From: Idiomarina piscisalsi
Lineage (GTDB): Bacteria; Pseudomonadota; Gammaproteobacteria; Enterobacterales; Alteromonadaceae
Direction of reading: 5' to 3'
DNA length: 64,000 bases
Assembly: GCF_002211765.1 (NCBI RefSeq)
Contig: NZ_CP022133.1
Location: 2,232,001-2,296,000 of the forward strand
Shown: piece after piece, positions 48,660 to 59,820 of the stretch
Layout: every line of letters starts with the position of its first letter
How positions within the stretch are numbered: the first letter of the stretch is position 1
Position numbers and translations under genes: made by a program
Notes under the pieces: model-generated
Told to the model about the DNA's origin: nothing
Seen by the model: only the letters and a program-made list of their open reading frames with translations
The model's database searches: none

Positions 48660-48693
48660 AGTAAACTTTATACACTTTTAATTTTATTTCTGG

Positions 48694-49230
48694 TTAGAAC
48701 GGAATATCGTCGTCAAAATCCGTATCCGGTGAAAACGGTGCTGGTTCAGCAGGCTTCTGCTGAGGCTGTTGGCTCTGTTGAGACGGTTGTGGTGCCGGGC
48801 GTTGTTGCTGACCACCGTACCCACCTTGTTGTCCGCCACCATAACCCTGGCCTTGAGGAGGTCCGCCCTGCGGGCCACCTTGAGGACCACCACGAGAGTC
48901 AAGCATCTGCATTTCGTTGATAACGATTTCAGTCGTGTAACGCTCTACATTGTCCTGACCGGTCCATTTGCGTGTCTGCAAACGTCCTTCAACATAAACT
49001 TTAGAACCTTTCTTAAGGTACTCACCCGCAATTTCTGCCAAACGGCGATACGCCACACAACGGTGCCACTCGGTTTGCTCTCTTGGCTCACCGGTCTGCT
49101 TGTCTTTCCAGGTTTCACTGGTCGCAATAGATAGGTTGGCTATCGCTGTGCTGTTCTGGGTATAACGCACTTCCGGGTCCGCACCCAGGTTACCAATTAG
49201 AATTACTTTATTCACACCGCGGCTGGCCAT
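48694..49230 (-). CDS. ssb: Single-stranded DNA-binding protein
   Basis: A 178-residue SSB with an OB-fold (1-115; begins [20 protein letters not shown]), a Gly/Gln/Pro-rich disordered linker (about 115-160) and the conserved acidic tip DDDIPF that binds replication and repair partners. It lies one base downstream of a YajR-like gene and probably shares its transcript. Confidence 0.97.
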   Translation of the reverse strand: MASRGVNKVILIGNLGADPEVRYTQNSTAIANLSIATSETWKDKQTGEPREQTEWHRCVAYRRLAEIAGEYLKKGSKVYVEGRLQTRKWTGQDNVERYTTEIVINEMQMLDSRGGPQGGPQGGPPQGQGYGGGQQGGYGGQQQRPAPQPSQQSQQPQQKPAEPAPFSPDTDFDDDIPF

Positions 49231-49231
49231 T

Positions 49232-50611
49232 TTACTCTCCTGTTCTTAATGCACCGAGCAGTTCATTCACTGCTTTTTCATCGTACGCTTTTTTATCGAC
49301 TTTTAAATACGTTGCCTGATCGTCTTCGACCCAGCGCGCCTCTTTCACACCTGCAACGGTTAGTAACTGCTCACTTAGGCTTACAGCTTTGTCTTTCGTA
49401 AGGTTTGGTGTTGATACTGACAAGCTGGTGACGCTTTCCGGGTTCTTCATCAGGAAGCTGATAACAAACCAACATAGTAGCAAGATCAAACAGAATACCA
49501 CAATGCCCGATGTCTGATAGTTTTGTAAGACCCAACCGCCTGCAACACCGCCGACAAATGCGCCTAAAAACTGGCTGGTTGAATAGATGCCACTCGCACT
49601 GCCTTTACTCCCGGCAGGCGCTATACGTGTTAGTAGCGACGGCAAACTGGCTTCAATAAAGTTAAAGCCAGTGAAGAAAACCACCAACGCGACCACCAGC
49701 CAAACTGCTGAGTTACCGGCATAAAACACCGAAGCCAATGACAAAATTAAAATAGCGATAGACGCCCGCAACCATTGTACTGAGCTGTTATTACGCGAAC
49801 TGCGAATAATCATTGGCACCATCAATGCAACTGACGCGGCCAGTGTCGGCAAATAAAACCAAGCGTGTGTTTGACTCTCAAACCCCGCACTTTGCAGTTG
49901 AGTGGGAATCGTCACAAACCAGGCCGTTAAAATGGCATGAAGTACAAAAATACCGGTATTCAGGCACCAGAGCTGTTTATGCTTCAGTAGTTTTTTCAAT
50001 TCCGAAGCGACCGGCAAAGACTCTCGCCGTGCGGATGTTGTGACCACATCAGGCACACTCATAACGAGCACCAATATACCTAACACGCCGGTAGCCGCAG
50101 TAAACCAGAACAGCCCCGACAAGCCGATTACGCCGCCTAATAGCGGTCCAACAACTAACGAAATAGCAAACGCCAGGCCAATGCACATACCAATAATCGC
50201 CATAACCTTCGGGCGCTGTTCGTCACGCGAGAGGTCAGCTGCTAATGCCAGAATGGCGGCGGCTATCGCACCAACGCCCTGAAGCGCGCGACCAACACTC
50301 ACCATGATCAGGCTGTCTGCCAATGCGGCAACAATACTGCCCAGTATAAACACCACCAGACCACCGATGATAACTGGCTTTCGACCAATACGGTCGGACG
50401 CCATACCTAACGGAATTTGCAAAATAGCCTGGGTGAGTCCGTAAGCCCCTAACGCGACACCGACCAGAAGCGGTGAGTAGTCAGGATAGGCTTGTGCGTA
50501 AACCGCCAATACCGGCATGATCAAAAACAGCCCTAACATCCGTATACCAAATACAGACGCCAGTGAGAAAGCGGCTTTTCGTTCAGTCTTATTGAGCGAG
50601 TGTTGCGTCAT
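49232..50611 (-). CDS. yajR: YajR-like major facilitator transporter
   Basis: A 459-residue twelve-helix MFS protein with a C-terminal cytoplasmic YAM domain (about 390-459, with [19 protein letters not shown]), which marks YajR. The MFS motif A is [11 protein letters not shown], and motif B is in [15 protein letters not shown]. The substrate is unknown in the family. Divergent from uvrA and upstream of ssb; 1 bp separates it from ssb. Confidence 0.87.
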   Translation of the reverse strand: MTQHSLNKTERKAAFSLASVFGIRMLGLFLIMPVLAVYAQAYPDYSPLLVGVALGAYGLTQAILQIPLGMASDRIGRKPVIIGGLVVFILGSIVAALADSLIMVSVGRALQGVGAIAAAILALAADLSRDEQRPKVMAIIGMCIGLAFAISLVVGPLLGGVIGLSGLFWFTAATGVLGILVLVMSVPDVVTTSARRESLPVASELKKLLKHKQLWCLNTGIFVLHAILTAWFVTIPTQLQSAGFESQTHAWFYLPTLAASVALMVPMIIRSSRNNSSVQWLRASIAILILSLASVFYAGNSAVWLVVALVVFFTGFNFIEASLPSLLTRIAPAGSKGSASGIYSTSQFLGAFVGGVAGGWVLQNYQTSGIVVFCLILLLCWFVISFLMKNPESVTSLSVSTPNLTKDKAVSLSEQLLTVAGVKEARWVEDDQATYLKVDKKAYDEKAVNELLGALRTGE

Positions 50612-50653
50612 GTTACTGCGTTCGCGCTAGTATCAAAATGAATCATGCGGATA

Positions 50654-50684
50654 TTGTACCAGAAGGCACACACTGTGCGATAAT
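50654..50684 (+). promoter_or_regulatory. Possible uvrA promoter
   Basis: TTGTAC (50654-50659) and GATAAT (50679-50684) are 19 bp apart, about 58 bp upstream of the uvrA ATG. The spacer is long. No other good pair was seen on this strand. Confidence 0.3.
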
Positions 50685-50709
50685 GGCGTTTTGTTGTCGA
50701 CTTCCTACA

Positions 50710-50724
50710 AGTTGAATATCAACT
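50710..50724. promoter_or_regulatory. Palindrome in the uvrA leader
   Basis: AGTTGAATATCAACT is a perfect inverted repeat (AGTTGA / TCAACT, 3-base centre) 18 bp upstream of the uvrA start. It does not match the CTG-N10-CAG LexA box. Candidate operator or RNA hairpin; protein unknown. Confidence 0.35.
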
Positions 50725-50742
50725 GCAAAACAGACGGGAATT

Positions 50743-53562
50743 ATGGAAAACATTGAAGTACGCGGTGCGCGCACGCACAACCTGAAAAATTTCAATCTGA
50801 CGATACCCCGTGACAAACTTATTGTCATTACCGGCTTATCCGGTTCAGGCAAGTCGTCGTTAGCGTTTGACACGCTCTATGCTGAGGGTCAGCGTCGATA
50901 CGTTGAGTCATTATCGGCCTACGCTCGACAGTTCTTGTCACTGATGGAAAAACCCGACGTTGACAGCATAGAGGGTCTGTCTCCCGCGATTTCAATTGAG
51001 CAAAAGTCGACGTCTCACAATCCTCGCTCCACGGTCGGTACCATTACCGAAATTTATGACTACCTGCGCCTAATGTACGCACGTGTTGGTGAGCCTCGCT
51101 GTCCAACGCATGACGTGGCACTGGCTGCACAAACCGTATCGCAAATGGTCGACAAAGTGCTGGATGCGCCAGAAGGCGAGAAGCGCATGTTATTGGCTCC
51201 CATTATTCAAAACCGCAAGGGCGAGCATTTAAAGGTCTTAGAAAATTTAGCGCTGCAAGGCTTTATCCGCGCACGTATCGACGGTGAAATTTGCGACTTA
51301 AGCGACCCGCCTCCGCTAGAACTTCAGAAAAAGCACACCATTGAGGTGGTGGTAGACCGCTTTAAAGTCCGCGAAGGACTGGAACAACGTTTAGCCGAAT
51401 CGTTTGAAACCGCGTTGGAGCTGAGTGGCGGCACGGCGCTAGTGGCGCCAATGGAAGGCGGCGAAGAAACCTTAGTGTTCTCGGCGAATTTCGCCTGTCC
51501 GCATTGTGGATACAGTATGCAGGAGCTAGAACCTCGCCTGTTTTCATTCAACAACCCGGCGGGTGCTTGTACGACGTGTGACGGCTTAGGCGTTGAACAG
51601 TTTTTCGATCCACAAAAAGTGATTGTTAATGACGAAATTTCGTTAACTGGTGGCGCCATTCGCGGCTGGGATAAACGTAATTTTTATTACTACCAAATGC
51701 TTCAGTCACTGGCTAAGCATTATGGGTTTAAGCTGTCTGAGCCCTTTAAAGACTTACCGGAAGAGATTCGGAATATCATTCTGTTCGGCAGCGGTAAAGA
51801 AGAGATAAAATTTACTTATATGAATGACCGCGGCGATAAAGTCGTCCGCGAGCATGCCTTCGAGGGCATTATTCCGAACATGCAACGCCGCTATCGCGAA
51901 ACTGAGTCTCAAGCGGTTCGCGAAGAGCTGTCGAAGTACGTTGCAACACAACCTTGTAAGAGTTGTCATGGCACACGCCTGCGCACCGAGGCTCGCCACG
52001 TATTTATTAACAATGTGACCTTACCGGAAGTGGTCGAGCAGTCCATTGGTGACGCTATGGCCTTCTTCCAGCAATTAGACCTGGAAGGTCAGCGTGCTCA
52101 AATAGCTGAGAAAATTCTTAAAGAAATTAACGACCGCCTGCGCTTTTTGGTGAACGTAGGCCTTAACTACTTGAGTCTATCTCGCAGTGCAGAAACCTTA
52201 TCCGGAGGCGAAGCTCAGCGAATTCGCCTAGCCAGTCAAATTGGTGCCGGCTTAGTCGGTGTTATGTACGTTCTTGATGAACCCAGTATTGGTCTGCATC
52301 AGCGCGACAATGAACGCTTGTTAAATACCCTGACGCACCTGCGGGACTTAGGTAATACGGTTATTGTCGTAGAACACGATGAAGACGCAATTCGTCAGTC
52401 CGATCACGTCATTGATATAGGCCCGGGCGCTGGTGTTCACGGTGGTGAGATTATCGCTCAGGGCAACGTGGACGATATAATAGCAAGTAAAGACTCACTA
52501 ACTGGTGACTACTTGTCAGGCCGTAAACTGATTGATGTGCCTGCTGAAAGACATAAACCAGATGATCGCCAACTGGTGATAAAAGGTGCCAGTGGTAATA
52601 ACTTAAAAGACGTCACCATGACGTTGCCGCTGGGCGTTATGACGTGTGTGACTGGGGTCTCAGGCTCAGGTAAATCAACACTGGTCAATGACACCTTATT
52701 TAAAATTGCGCACCGGGAGCTCAATGGCGCAACAGCCGATGTTCCGTCACCTTGTGAAAGCGTCGACGGTTTCCAGTATTTGGATAAGGTTGTTGATATC
52801 GACCAAAGCCCGATTGGCCGAACGCCACGGTCAAACCCGGCAACGTATACCGGCATATTCACGCCTATTCGCGAGCTTTTCGCTGGTGTTCCTGAAGCGC
52901 GGGCACGTGGCTACAAACCGGGCCGCTTTAGCTTTAATGTACGCGGTGGTCGTTGTGAGGCATGTCAGGGTGATGGCGTCATTAAAGTTGAAATGCACTT
53001 CCTGCCAGATGTCTATGTGCCTTGTGATATTTGTAAAGGCAAACGTTACAACCGTGAAACGTTAGAAATTCAGTACAAAGGCAAAAACATTCATGAAGTG
53101 CTGGAAATGACCATAGAAGACGCTCGTGAGTTCTTCGACCCAATTCCAGCCATTGCTCGTAAGCTGCAAACGCTCATGGATGTCGGTTTGTCCTACGTTC
53201 GCTTAGGCCAATCAGCAACCACGCTCTCAGGCGGTGAGGCACAACGTGTTAAACTGTCGCGCGAGCTGTCTAAGCGCGACACTGGTAAGACACTGTATAT
53301 TTTGGACGAACCAACGACTGGTTTGCATTTCCACGATATAAAACAGTTACTGGCAGTGATTCATCGACTGCGTGATCATGGCAATACCGTTGTTGTTATC
53401 GAGCATAACTTAGATGTTATTAAGACAGCCGACTGGATTATTGATCTTGGTCCCGAAGGCGGTTCAGGTGGCGGGGAGATACTCTGCGAGGGAACACCGG
53501 AAGCCATTTGTGAAAACAAACAATCGCATACGGCCCGTTTCTTGAAGCCGATGCTAAAATAA
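50743..53562 (+). CDS. uvrA: UvrA, excinuclease ABC subunit A
   Basis: A 939-residue damage-recognition ATPase of nucleotide excision repair. Two ABC units are visible: Walker [15 protein letters not shown] near 31-44 and GVSGSGKST near 640, with signatures [16 protein letters not shown] and [16 protein letters not shown]. Zinc-finger cysteines lie in CPHCGYSM with CTTCDG and in CEACQGDG with CDICKG. The length is normal. No LexA-type operator was found in the upstream 131 bp. Confidence 0.98.
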   Translation: MENIEVRGARTHNLKNFNLTIPRDKLIVITGLSGSGKSSLAFDTLYAEGQRRYVESLSAYARQFLSLMEKPDVDSIEGLSPAISIEQKSTSHNPRSTVGTITEIYDYLRLMYARVGEPRCPTHDVALAAQTVSQMVDKVLDAPEGEKRMLLAPIIQNRKGEHLKVLENLALQGFIRARIDGEICDLSDPPPLELQKKHTIEVVVDRFKVREGLEQRLAESFETALELSGGTALVAPMEGGEETLVFSANFACPHCGYSMQELEPRLFSFNNPAGACTTCDGLGVEQFFDPQKVIVNDEISLTGGAIRGWDKRNFYYYQMLQSLAKHYGFKLSEPFKDLPEEIRNIILFGSGKEEIKFTYMNDRGDKVVREHAFEGIIPNMQRRYRETESQAVREELSKYVATQPCKSCHGTRLRTEARHVFINNVTLPEVVEQSIGDAMAFFQQLDLEGQRAQIAEKILKEINDRLRFLVNVGLNYLSLSRSAETLSGGEAQRIRLASQIGAGLVGVMYVLDEPSIGLHQRDNERLLNTLTHLRDLGNTVIVVEHDEDAIRQSDHVIDIGPGAGVHGGEIIAQGNVDDIIASKDSLTGDYLSGRKLIDVPAERHKPDDRQLVIKGASGNNLKDVTMTLPLGVMTCVTGVSGSGKSTLVNDTLFKIAHRELNGATADVPSPCESVDGFQYLDKVVDIDQSPIGRTPRSNPATYTGIFTPIRELFAGVPEARARGYKPGRFSFNVRGGRCEACQGDGVIKVEMHFLPDVYVPCDICKGKRYNRETLEIQYKGKNIHEVLEMTIEDAREFFDPIPAIARKLQTLMDVGLSYVRLGQSATTLSGGEAQRVKLSRELSKRDTGKTLYILDEPTTGLHFHDIKQLLAVIHRLRDHGNTVVVIEHNLDVIKTADWIIDLGPEGGSGGGEILCEGTPEAICENKQSHTARFLKPMLK

Positions 53563-53573
53563 AAGGAAGCAGT

Positions 53574-53981
53574 ATGTTATCGGAAGACTTTAAAGTTCGA
53601 TTTTATGAAACCGACGCGCTAGGCCACGTAAACAATACGGTCATCCCCGGGTGGATTGAGACCGGCCGGCTGCCAATATTCGAGTTTTTTGGTGAAATGT
53701 CGCCAGAAACCCAAAGTTTAATCGTGGCGCGACTGGAGGTGGACTATTTGTTTCCCATTTACTTTGGTAGCCCAGTTACAGTAAATACTTATGTCACCAG
53801 AATGGGCGGCAGTTCGTTTGATATTACCACCGAAGTTTGGCAAAAAGACAAACTGTGCGCTAAAGGTAAGTCGGTATTAGTTTATTTCGATTATCAGAAG
53901 GAGTGTTCAGTGAAGCTACCTCAGGATATACGAGAAAGACTTGCAACAATAACGCATCCGGAGCACCCTCTTGACGCGTGA
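53574..53981 (+). CDS. Hotdog-fold acyl-CoA thioesterase (YbgC-like)
   Basis: A 135-residue 4HBT thioesterase. The motif YETDALGHVNNTVIPGWIE has the conserved Asp and His-Val-Asn pattern (Asp about 15). The substrate is unknown, probably acyl-CoA. An AAGGAAG site precedes the ATG, 11 bp behind uvrA, so it may be in the uvrA transcript. It overlaps the glutaminase gene by 11 bp. Confidence 0.86.
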   Translation: MLSEDFKVRFYETDALGHVNNTVIPGWIETGRLPIFEFFGEMSPETQSLIVARLEVDYLFPIYFGSPVTVNTYVTRMGGSSFDITTEVWQKDKLCAKGKSVLVYFDYQKECSVKLPQDIRERLATITHPEHPLDA

Positions 53982-54927
53982 TATTGTCAGCGGCGGGCAG
54001 CACATACATGCGCCTGACGACTTAACCCGCCTGTTACAGGACATTTACGAGCAGGCGATGACAATAAAAACCGGCAAGGTGGCGGATTACATACCCGCCC
54101 TTGCTGCGGTTGACCCTGAGCAATGCGCACTGACACTGGCAACACTTGATGGCGAAACTTTCACTGTTGGCGATACCCAAACCCAATTTTCTATTCAATC
54201 CGTTTCAAAAATTTTCGGTCTTATGCTGGCCATGGAGCGACTTGGAGATGAATTATGGGATCGTGTGAAAATGGAACCTTCGGGTCAGGCTTTTAATTCA
54301 ATTGTGCAGCTTGAGTGGGAAAAAGGCATACCGCGTAATCCGATGATTAACGCTGGTGCTATTTTGATCAGCGATGTCCTTGTTAGCCATTACTCGGCAA
54401 GTAAAAATGCCGTTTTAAGCTTGGTACGCAGCCTTTGTGGTAATGAAGCCGTGTACGCTGACCATGAAGTGCATGAATCAGAGAAAGACCACGGACACCG
54501 CAACGCCGCATTAGCTCACTTAATGAAAAGCTTCGGCAACATTGACTCTGACGTTGAAGAGTTGCTCGATCACTACTTCTGGCAGTGCGCGCTTTCTATG
54601 TCCTGTGAAAACTTGGCTCGGTCATTTACGTTTTTGGCAAATGACGGGGTTTGCCCGTTCTCGAAAAAGCAAATTATGTCCAAACGTGACTCACAACGCA
54701 TTAATGCGCTTCTGTCCACCAGTGGTATGTATGACCAAAGCGGCGAGTTCGCGTTTACCGTTGGCGTACCAGCGAAAAGCGGAGTCGGTGGCGGCATTGT
54801 TGCCGTAGTGCCGGATTTCGGCGTAATCTCTGCCTGGAGCCCTCGTTTAAACGAGTTTGGAAACAGTGCTCGCGGCATGTTTATGGTACGGGAAGTTGCC
54901 AACAAACTGGGCTTAAGTGTTTATTAG
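53971..54927 (+). CDS. glsA: Glutaminase
   Basis: A 318-residue beta-lactamase-like serine glutaminase producing glutamate and ammonia. The Ser-x-x-Lys nucleophile motif is in FSIQSVSKIF; conserved GIPRNPMINAGAILISD and AKSGVGGGIVAVVPDFG follow. The start is TTG at 53971, with GGAG 8 bases upstream and overlap with the thioesterase gene. It converges on the solute-binding gene with 3 bases between stop codons. Confidence 0.92.
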   Translation: MTRDIVSGGQHIHAPDDLTRLLQDIYEQAMTIKTGKVADYIPALAAVDPEQCALTLATLDGETFTVGDTQTQFSIQSVSKIFGLMLAMERLGDELWDRVKMEPSGQAFNSIVQLEWEKGIPRNPMINAGAILISDVLVSHYSASKNAVLSLVRSLCGNEAVYADHEVHESEKDHGHRNAALAHLMKSFGNIDSDVEELLDHYFWQCALSMSCENLARSFTFLANDGVCPFSKKQIMSKRDSQRINALLSTSGMYDQSGEFAFTVGVPAKSGVGGGIVAVVPDFGVISAWSPRLNEFGNSARGMFMVREVANKLGLSVY

Positions 54928-54930
54928 TTG

Positions 54931-55725
54931 CTAGCGAATTGTCGACGGGCGATATAGCTGGAATCGTTCCATATTAAAGCGTCGAAAAAGCCGATCAATT
55001 TCACCCTTTCGGCCTAATTCACTCAACATCCGCTGTAACGTTGATGCTTCAATTTTTTTAGAGGGCCCAACCAGTAAGTGAAGTTCGTACTGAAAGTCGG
55101 TGCTCTCGGCCAGCAATAAGTTCTCCACTTTAATTTGCTGAGAACCGTCCAACGCTGCCAATAACTCGTCGTTAACCGTGGTTAGGTCAACTCGACCACC
55201 TAAAACCATTCGAATATTCGTTATTCTGGAGTCGGCGAGGTAAACCGTATACTCTTGCTTGAGCTCGTCAGATGCTTTCAGTTCTCCGGCAATTAAATAA
55301 TGATAACCTTTAACGCCAGCAAACCGTTTGCCTTCATAACTGTTAAAAAATGACTGTGTTCTACCAGCTTTCTTAGCCGCTACCAACCGCTCTTTTCCAC
55401 GAACTAATGGAAAAGTTTTTTCAATTTCTACATCGTGATTTCGCCAGCCCCAACTTGGCGACTCAAAAAATATGGCATCGCAGCAACCACCGACGCTTAG
55501 CGCTTCATAACGCCCAGATGGAGGTATCACCTCGATGATGAATTCATAATTGTCCTGATGCTCATTAAGGCGTTTAACCAGCTCGCGGGTTAAATCGGTT
55601 TCCAGAATGTCGGAAAAATAAGGCGGGTAGTCGTAAGCCGCAACATAGACCTTTGTCTGTGCTGCTAAAACCCCACTGTAGAATAATGCTGCGAAAAGCA
55701 GTAAAAAACGACTCAAAAGCCCCAT
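54931..55725 (-). CDS. Orphan periplasmic solute-binding protein (family 3-like)
   Basis: A 264-residue protein with a signal peptide (about 1-22, ending VLAA), followed by a two-lobe bacterial family 3 binding fold (YVAAYDYPPYFSDILETD at the start of the mature part, and a vicinal Cys pair in GGCCDAIFF). No permease or ATPase gene is near, so it could be a sensor partner, an orphan binding protein, or a degenerate homologue. A 12-bp palindrome and a TTGACA lie upstream. Confidence 0.8.
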   Translation of the reverse strand: MGLLSRFLLLFAALFYSGVLAAQTKVYVAAYDYPPYFSDILETDLTRELVKRLNEHQDNYEFIIEVIPPSGRYEALSVGGCCDAIFFESPSWGWRNHDVEIEKTFPLVRGKERLVAAKKAGRTQSFFNSYEGKRFAGVKGYHYLIAGELKASDELKQEYTVYLADSRITNIRMVLGGRVDLTTVNDELLAALDGSQQIKVENLLLAESTDFQYELHLLVGPSKKIEASTLQRMLSELGRKGEIDRLFRRFNMERFQLYRPSTIR

Positions 55726-55733
55726 ACTTTACG

Positions 55734-55788
55734 GTTATTAATAACGATCATGACATTTCATCTTTCACTTTTGATGCTTCAATGTCAA
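55734..55788 (-). promoter_or_regulatory. Possible promoter and operator of the solute-binding gene
   Basis: On the minus strand a consensus TTGACA (55783-55788) is followed after 17 bp by a weak -10 (AAAGAT). A perfect 12-bp palindrome GTTATTAATAAC (55734-55745) then lies 8 bp before the ATG, a place suited to a repressor or a translation block. Confidence 0.4.
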
Positions 55789-55817
55789 GAACTGTAAAGA
55801 TGAGCTGTTAAACAGCT

Positions 55818-55845
55818 ATAAAAAAGCCCGGCATAAAGCCGGGCT
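55818..55845 (-). terminator. Terminator of the str operon after tuf
   Basis: On the minus strand AGCCCGGC / GCCGGGCT (55825-55845) make an 8-bp stem with a five-base loop, followed by a run of T (55819-55824 complement). Rho-independent terminator, 24 bp after the tuf stop. Confidence 0.9.
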
Positions 55846-55868
55846 CTGTATACGATACTGAAACCGTA

Positions 55869-57053
55869 TTAGTCGATGATCTTAGATACAACACCTGCAC
55901 CTACAGTACGACCACCTTCACGGATTGCGAAACGCAAACCTTCGTCCATTGCGATTGGAGCAATCAGCTCTACAACGAATTTCAGGTTGTCGCCTGGCAT
56001 GACCATTTCTACGCCTTCCGGCAATTCTACTGCGCCTGTTACGTCAGTTGTACGGAAGTAGAACTGTGGACGATAGCCTTTGAAGAATGGCGTGTGACGG
56101 CCACCTTCGTCTTTGCTCAGTACGTAAACTTCCGCTTCGAACTTAGTATGCGGAGTGATTGTACCTGGCTTCGCCAATACCTGGCCACGCTCAACTTCGT
56201 CACGCTTAGTACCACGCAACAACGCGCCGATGTTCTCACCTGCACGACCTTCGTCAAGCAGCTTACGGAACATTTCAACACCTGTAACAGTGGTTTTTTG
56301 CGTTTCTTTCATACCAACGATTTCACACTCGTCGCCAGTGTTGACGATACCGCGCTCGACACGACCGGTAACAACTGTACCACGACCTGAAATCGAGAAT
56401 ACGTCTTCGATTGGCATGATGAATGGCTTATCGATGTCACGCTCTGGCTCTGGGATGTAGTTGTCAAGCGCGTCTGCTAGCTCAACAATTTTCTTCGCCC
56501 ACTCTTCGTCGCCTTCCAGCGCTTTCAGTGCTGAGCCCTGGATTACTGGCAGGTCGTCGCCCGGGAAGTCATACTCTGACAACAACTCACGAACTTCCAT
56601 TTCTACCAGCTCTAACAGCTCTTCATCGTCAACCATGTCACATTTGTTCATGAAGACAACGATGTAAGGAACGCCAACCTGACGTGACAACAAGATGTGC
56701 TCACGAGTCTGTGGCATTGGACCGTCAGTTGCCGCTACAACAAGGATTGCGCCGTCCATCTGTGCAGCACCGGTGATCATGTTTTTAACATAGTCAGCGT
56801 GCCCTGGGCAGTCTACGTGCGCGTAGTGGCGAGTTGGTGTGTCATATTCAACGTGTGACGTTGAAATAGTGATACCACGCTCTTTCTCTTCTGGCGCGTT
56901 ATCGATGGCTGCGAAGTCTTTCGCCGCACCACCATAAACTTTTGCCAAAACAGTTGTGATAGCAGCAGTTAGTGTAGTTTTACCGTGGTCAACGTGACCA
57001 ATGGTGCCGACGTTTACGTGCGGCTTCGAACGTTCAAATTTTTCTTTAGACAT
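55869..57053 (-). CDS. tuf: Elongation factor Tu
   Basis: The 394-residue GTPase that delivers aminoacyl-tRNA to the ribosome. Motifs include the P-loop [10 protein letters not shown] at 19-28, [17 protein letters not shown], and the C-terminal beta barrels. It is the last gene of the str operon. Only one copy lies in this window; whether a second tuf exists is not known from here. Confidence 0.99.
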   Translation of the reverse strand: MSKEKFERSKPHVNVGTIGHVDHGKTTLTAAITTVLAKVYGGAAKDFAAIDNAPEEKERGITISTSHVEYDTPTRHYAHVDCPGHADYVKNMITGAAQMDGAILVVAATDGPMPQTREHILLSRQVGVPYIVVFMNKCDMVDDEELLELVEMEVRELLSEYDFPGDDLPVIQGSALKALEGDEEWAKKIVELADALDNYIPEPERDIDKPFIMPIEDVFSISGRGTVVTGRVERGIVNTGDECEIVGMKETQKTTVTGVEMFRKLLDEGRAGENIGALLRGTKRDEVERGQVLAKPGTITPHTKFEAEVYVLSKDEGGRHTPFFKGYRPQFYFRTTDVTGAVELPEGVEMVMPGDNLKFVVELIAPIAMDEGLRFAIREGGRTVGAGVVSKIID

Positions 57054-57081
57054 GATATATCCTCAAATTTAAGTTGAAAGC

Positions 57082-57101
57082 CCGGTCCTGTGTAAGACCG
57101 G
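57082..57101 (-). promoter_or_regulatory. Hairpin between fusA and tuf
   Basis: CCGGTC (57082-57087) and GACCGG (57096-57101) form a 6-bp stem with an 8-base loop in the 60-bp gap. Only a short T run follows, so it may stabilise or partly terminate the transcript. Regulatory role is inferred. Confidence 0.5.
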
Positions 57102-57113
57102 ACCAGACCTTAC

Positions 57114-59240
57114 TTAATCTTTAGCGTTACGCTCAGCCATCACTTTTTCAGCGATGTTGTTTGGTGCTTCACCATACTTCAGGAATTCCATCGAGTAAGA
57201 TGCACGACCCTGAGTTTGTGAACGCAAGTCAGTTGCGTAACCGAACATTTCAGACAGTGGAACAACCGCGTTGACAGCTTTCAAGCCACCAGGTGCTTCT
57301 TCCATACCTTCGATCAGACCACGGCGACGGTTTAAGTCACCAACAACGTCACCCATAGACTCTTCTGGAGTAATAACTTCCACTTTCATTAGTGGTTCCA
57401 AAAGAACTGGGTCCGCCTGCATTGCACCTTTTTTGAAGGCCATGCTACCAGCGATTTTAAACGCCATTTCTGACGAGTCAACGTCGTGGTAAGAGCCATC
57501 ATACAAGGTTGCTTTAACACCCAATACTGGGTAGCCAGCTAATACACCTTGTTCCATCTGCTCTTGAATACCTTTATCAACAGCTGGGATGTACTCTTTC
57601 GGTACCACACCACCAACGATTTCGTTAACGAATTCATAAGTGATATCTTCACCGTCATCATCTTCTTCGATGGTCATCGGCTCAAGTTTCAGCCATACGT
57701 GACCGAACTGACCACGACCACCGGATTGACGTACGAATTTACCTTCGATTTCAACCGGCTTACGAATGGCTTCACGGTATGCAACCTGAGGCTGACCCAC
57801 GTTACATTCAACTTTGAACTCACGCTTCATACGGTCAACGATGATATCCAAGTGAAGCTCGCCCATACCTGAGATGATGGTTTGGCCAGATTCTTCGTCC
57901 GTTTTAACACGGAACGACGGATCTTCTGCTGCCAACTTACCTAAAGCAATACCCATTTTTTCTTGGTCAGCTTTAGTTTTTGGTTCAACAGCAACCGAGA
58001 TTACCGGCTCTGGGAATTCCATACGCTCAAGAATGATCTTGTTGTTTGGATCACACAGAGTGTCACCAGTAGTCACGTCTTTAAGACCGATAAGTGCAGC
58101 AATGTCACCCGCGCGAACTTCTTTAATTTCTTCACGGCTGTTTGAGTGCATCTGTACCATACGACCAACGCGTTCTTTCTTATTCTTAACAGGGTTGACG
58201 ACACCGTCACCTTGATTAAGAACACCAGAGTAAACGCGGACGAAGGTTAACGTACCAACGAATGGGTCGGTTGCGATTTTAAATGCCAACGCTGAGAAAG
58301 GTTCATCATCAGATGATTTACGCACACCTTCTGATTCATCATCCAAAATACCAGTGATTGGCTTAACTTCCGTCGGAGACGGTAAGTACTCGATAACCGC
58401 ATCCAGTACTGCTTGAACGCCTTTGTTTTTGAACGCTGAGCCAGCAGCTACCAAGCAGATTTCGTTCGCCAATGTACGCGCACGAAGACCTTCTTTGATT
58501 TCAGCTTCTGTTAACTCACCTTCTTCAAGGTATTTGTTCATCAGCTCTTCGTTAGCTTCGGCCGCAGCTTCAACCAACTCTGCGTGATATTCTTCACACT
58601 GGTCAACCATATCAGCAGGGATGTCTTCATAAGTGAAAGACGTACCCATGTCTTCTTCGTTCCAGTTGATGAACTTCATTTTGATCAAGTCAACAACACC
58701 ACGGAAGTTGTCTTCCGCGCCTACTGGCAATTGCATTGGAACCGCAACGGCGTTCAGGCGTGTTTTCATCTGATCAACAACTGACAAGAAGTCGGCACCT
58801 GCACGGTCCATTTTGTTGACGAATACCATACGTGGTACTTCATATTTGTTCGCTTGGCGCCAAACAGTTTCTGTTTGAGGCTGAACACCTGAAGACGCAC
58901 ACAATACAACGACAGCACCGTCAAGAACACGCAGAGAACGTTCTACTTCGATTGTGAAGTCAACGTGTCCCGGAGTATCGATGATGTTGACACGATGCTC
59001 AGGGAACTGCTTGTCCATGCCCTGCCAGAAACAGGTCGTTGCTGCTGAGGTGATAGTAATACCACGCTCTTGTTCTTGCTCCATCCAGTCCATGGTGGCT
59101 GCACCATCGTGCACCTCACCAATTTTGTGAGACAAGCCAGTATAAAACAACACACGCTCTGTTGTGGTTGTCTTACCAGCGTCTACGTGAGCACAGATAC
59201 CGATATTACGATAGCGCTCAATGGAAGTTTTACGAGCCAC
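57114..59240 (-). CDS. fusA: Elongation factor G
   Basis: A 708-residue translocation GTPase. The P-loop is [14 protein letters not shown] (about 17-30), with [20 protein letters not shown] and [10 protein letters not shown]. Domains II to V run to the end. The position behind rpsG in the str operon supports the canonical EF-G1. It is 30 bp downstream of rpsG. Confidence 0.99.
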   Translation of the reverse strand: MARKTSIERYRNIGICAHVDAGKTTTTERVLFYTGLSHKIGEVHDGAATMDWMEQEQERGITITSAATTCFWQGMDKQFPEHRVNIIDTPGHVDFTIEVERSLRVLDGAVVVLCASSGVQPQTETVWRQANKYEVPRMVFVNKMDRAGADFLSVVDQMKTRLNAVAVPMQLPVGAEDNFRGVVDLIKMKFINWNEEDMGTSFTYEDIPADMVDQCEEYHAELVEAAAEANEELMNKYLEEGELTEAEIKEGLRARTLANEICLVAAGSAFKNKGVQAVLDAVIEYLPSPTEVKPITGILDDESEGVRKSSDDEPFSALAFKIATDPFVGTLTFVRVYSGVLNQGDGVVNPVKNKKERVGRMVQMHSNSREEIKEVRAGDIAALIGLKDVTTGDTLCDPNNKIILERMEFPEPVISVAVEPKTKADQEKMGIALGKLAAEDPSFRVKTDEESGQTIISGMGELHLDIIVDRMKREFKVECNVGQPQVAYREAIRKPVEIEGKFVRQSGGRGQFGHVWLKLEPMTIEEDDDGEDITYEFVNEIVGGVVPKEYIPAVDKGIQEQMEQGVLAGYPVLGVKATLYDGSYHDVDSSEMAFKIAGSMAFKKGAMQADPVLLEPLMKVEVITPEESMGDVVGDLNRRRGLIEGMEEAPGGLKAVNAVVPLSEMFGYATDLRSQTQGRASYSMEFLKYGEAPNNIAEKVMAERNAKD

Positions 59241-59270
59241 AATAAACTCCTTTCTAGGTTAACTGTGAAT

Positions 59271-59741
59271 TTACCAGCGATAGTGAGCAAACGCTTTGTT
59301 TGCTTCAGCCATGCGGTGAACGTCTTCACGTTTCTTCACAGCTGACCCTTTGTTTTCTGATGCATCTAGCATTTCAGCTGCCAGACGCTGCGACATTGAT
59401 TTTTCACCACGGGTGCGCGCTGCATCAACTAACCAGCGCATAGCCAGTGCGTTACGACGTACCGGACGAACTTCAACTGGAACTTGGTAGGTAGAACCAC
59501 CAACGCGACGAGATTTAACCTCGACGGTAGGACGCACATTTTCTAGTGCATCATCAAAAACGTCCAGATGATCTTTACCTGACTTCTCTGCCAGGATGTC
59601 CAGTGCACCGTAGATAATCTTTTCAGCGACTGCTTTTTTGCCGTCAACCATGACGACATTGATAAATTTAGCCAACAACTCTGATCCGAACTTAGGATCC
59701 GGCAGGATTTTACGTTGACCTATGACGCGTCTTCTTGGCAT
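59271..59741 (-). CDS. rpsG: Ribosomal protein S7
   Basis: A 156-residue primary binder of the 3' major domain of 16S rRNA. Starts [20 protein letters not shown]; the helical core and C-terminal FAHYRW are intact. In E. coli S7 represses its own operon by binding the rpsL-rpsG gap. The 76-bp gap here carries two small hairpins and may do the same. Confidence 0.98.
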   Translation of the reverse strand: MPRRRVIGQRKILPDPKFGSELLAKFINVVMVDGKKAVAEKIIYGALDILAEKSGKDHLDVFDDALENVRPTVEVKSRRVGGSTYQVPVEVRPVRRNALAMRWLVDAARTRGEKSMSQRLAAEMLDASENKGSAVKKREDVHRMAEANKAFAHYRW

Positions 59742-59820
59742 CTCAATATTCTCCGATTAATTCAGGGTATTACCCAAAACTTATGAATTACAGTTTGGCC
59801 TTACTAACGGAGAACCGTTA
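59742..59820 (-). promoter_or_regulatory. Possible S7 autoregulatory site between rpsL and rpsG
   Basis: In this gap two perfect inverted repeats appear: TAACGG-AGAA-CCGTTA (59805-59820), which starts at the rpsL stop codon, and GGGTA-T-TACCC (59765-59775). Two helices before rpsG fit the S7 translational repression known from E. coli, but similarity was not tested. Confidence 0.35.

Noticed and set aside
48740..48900. Low-complexity GC-rich repeats
   Set aside because: They encode the Gly/Gln/Pro linker of SSB, which is normally of this kind.
50612..50742. LexA/SOS box upstream of uvrA
   Set aside because: CTG triplets are present but none has CAG at the required distance.
55803..55817. 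Second inverted repeat AGCTGT-TAA-ACAGCT beside the tuf terminator
   Set aside because: It is downstream of the main terminator on the minus strand and has no T run on either side; probably incidental.
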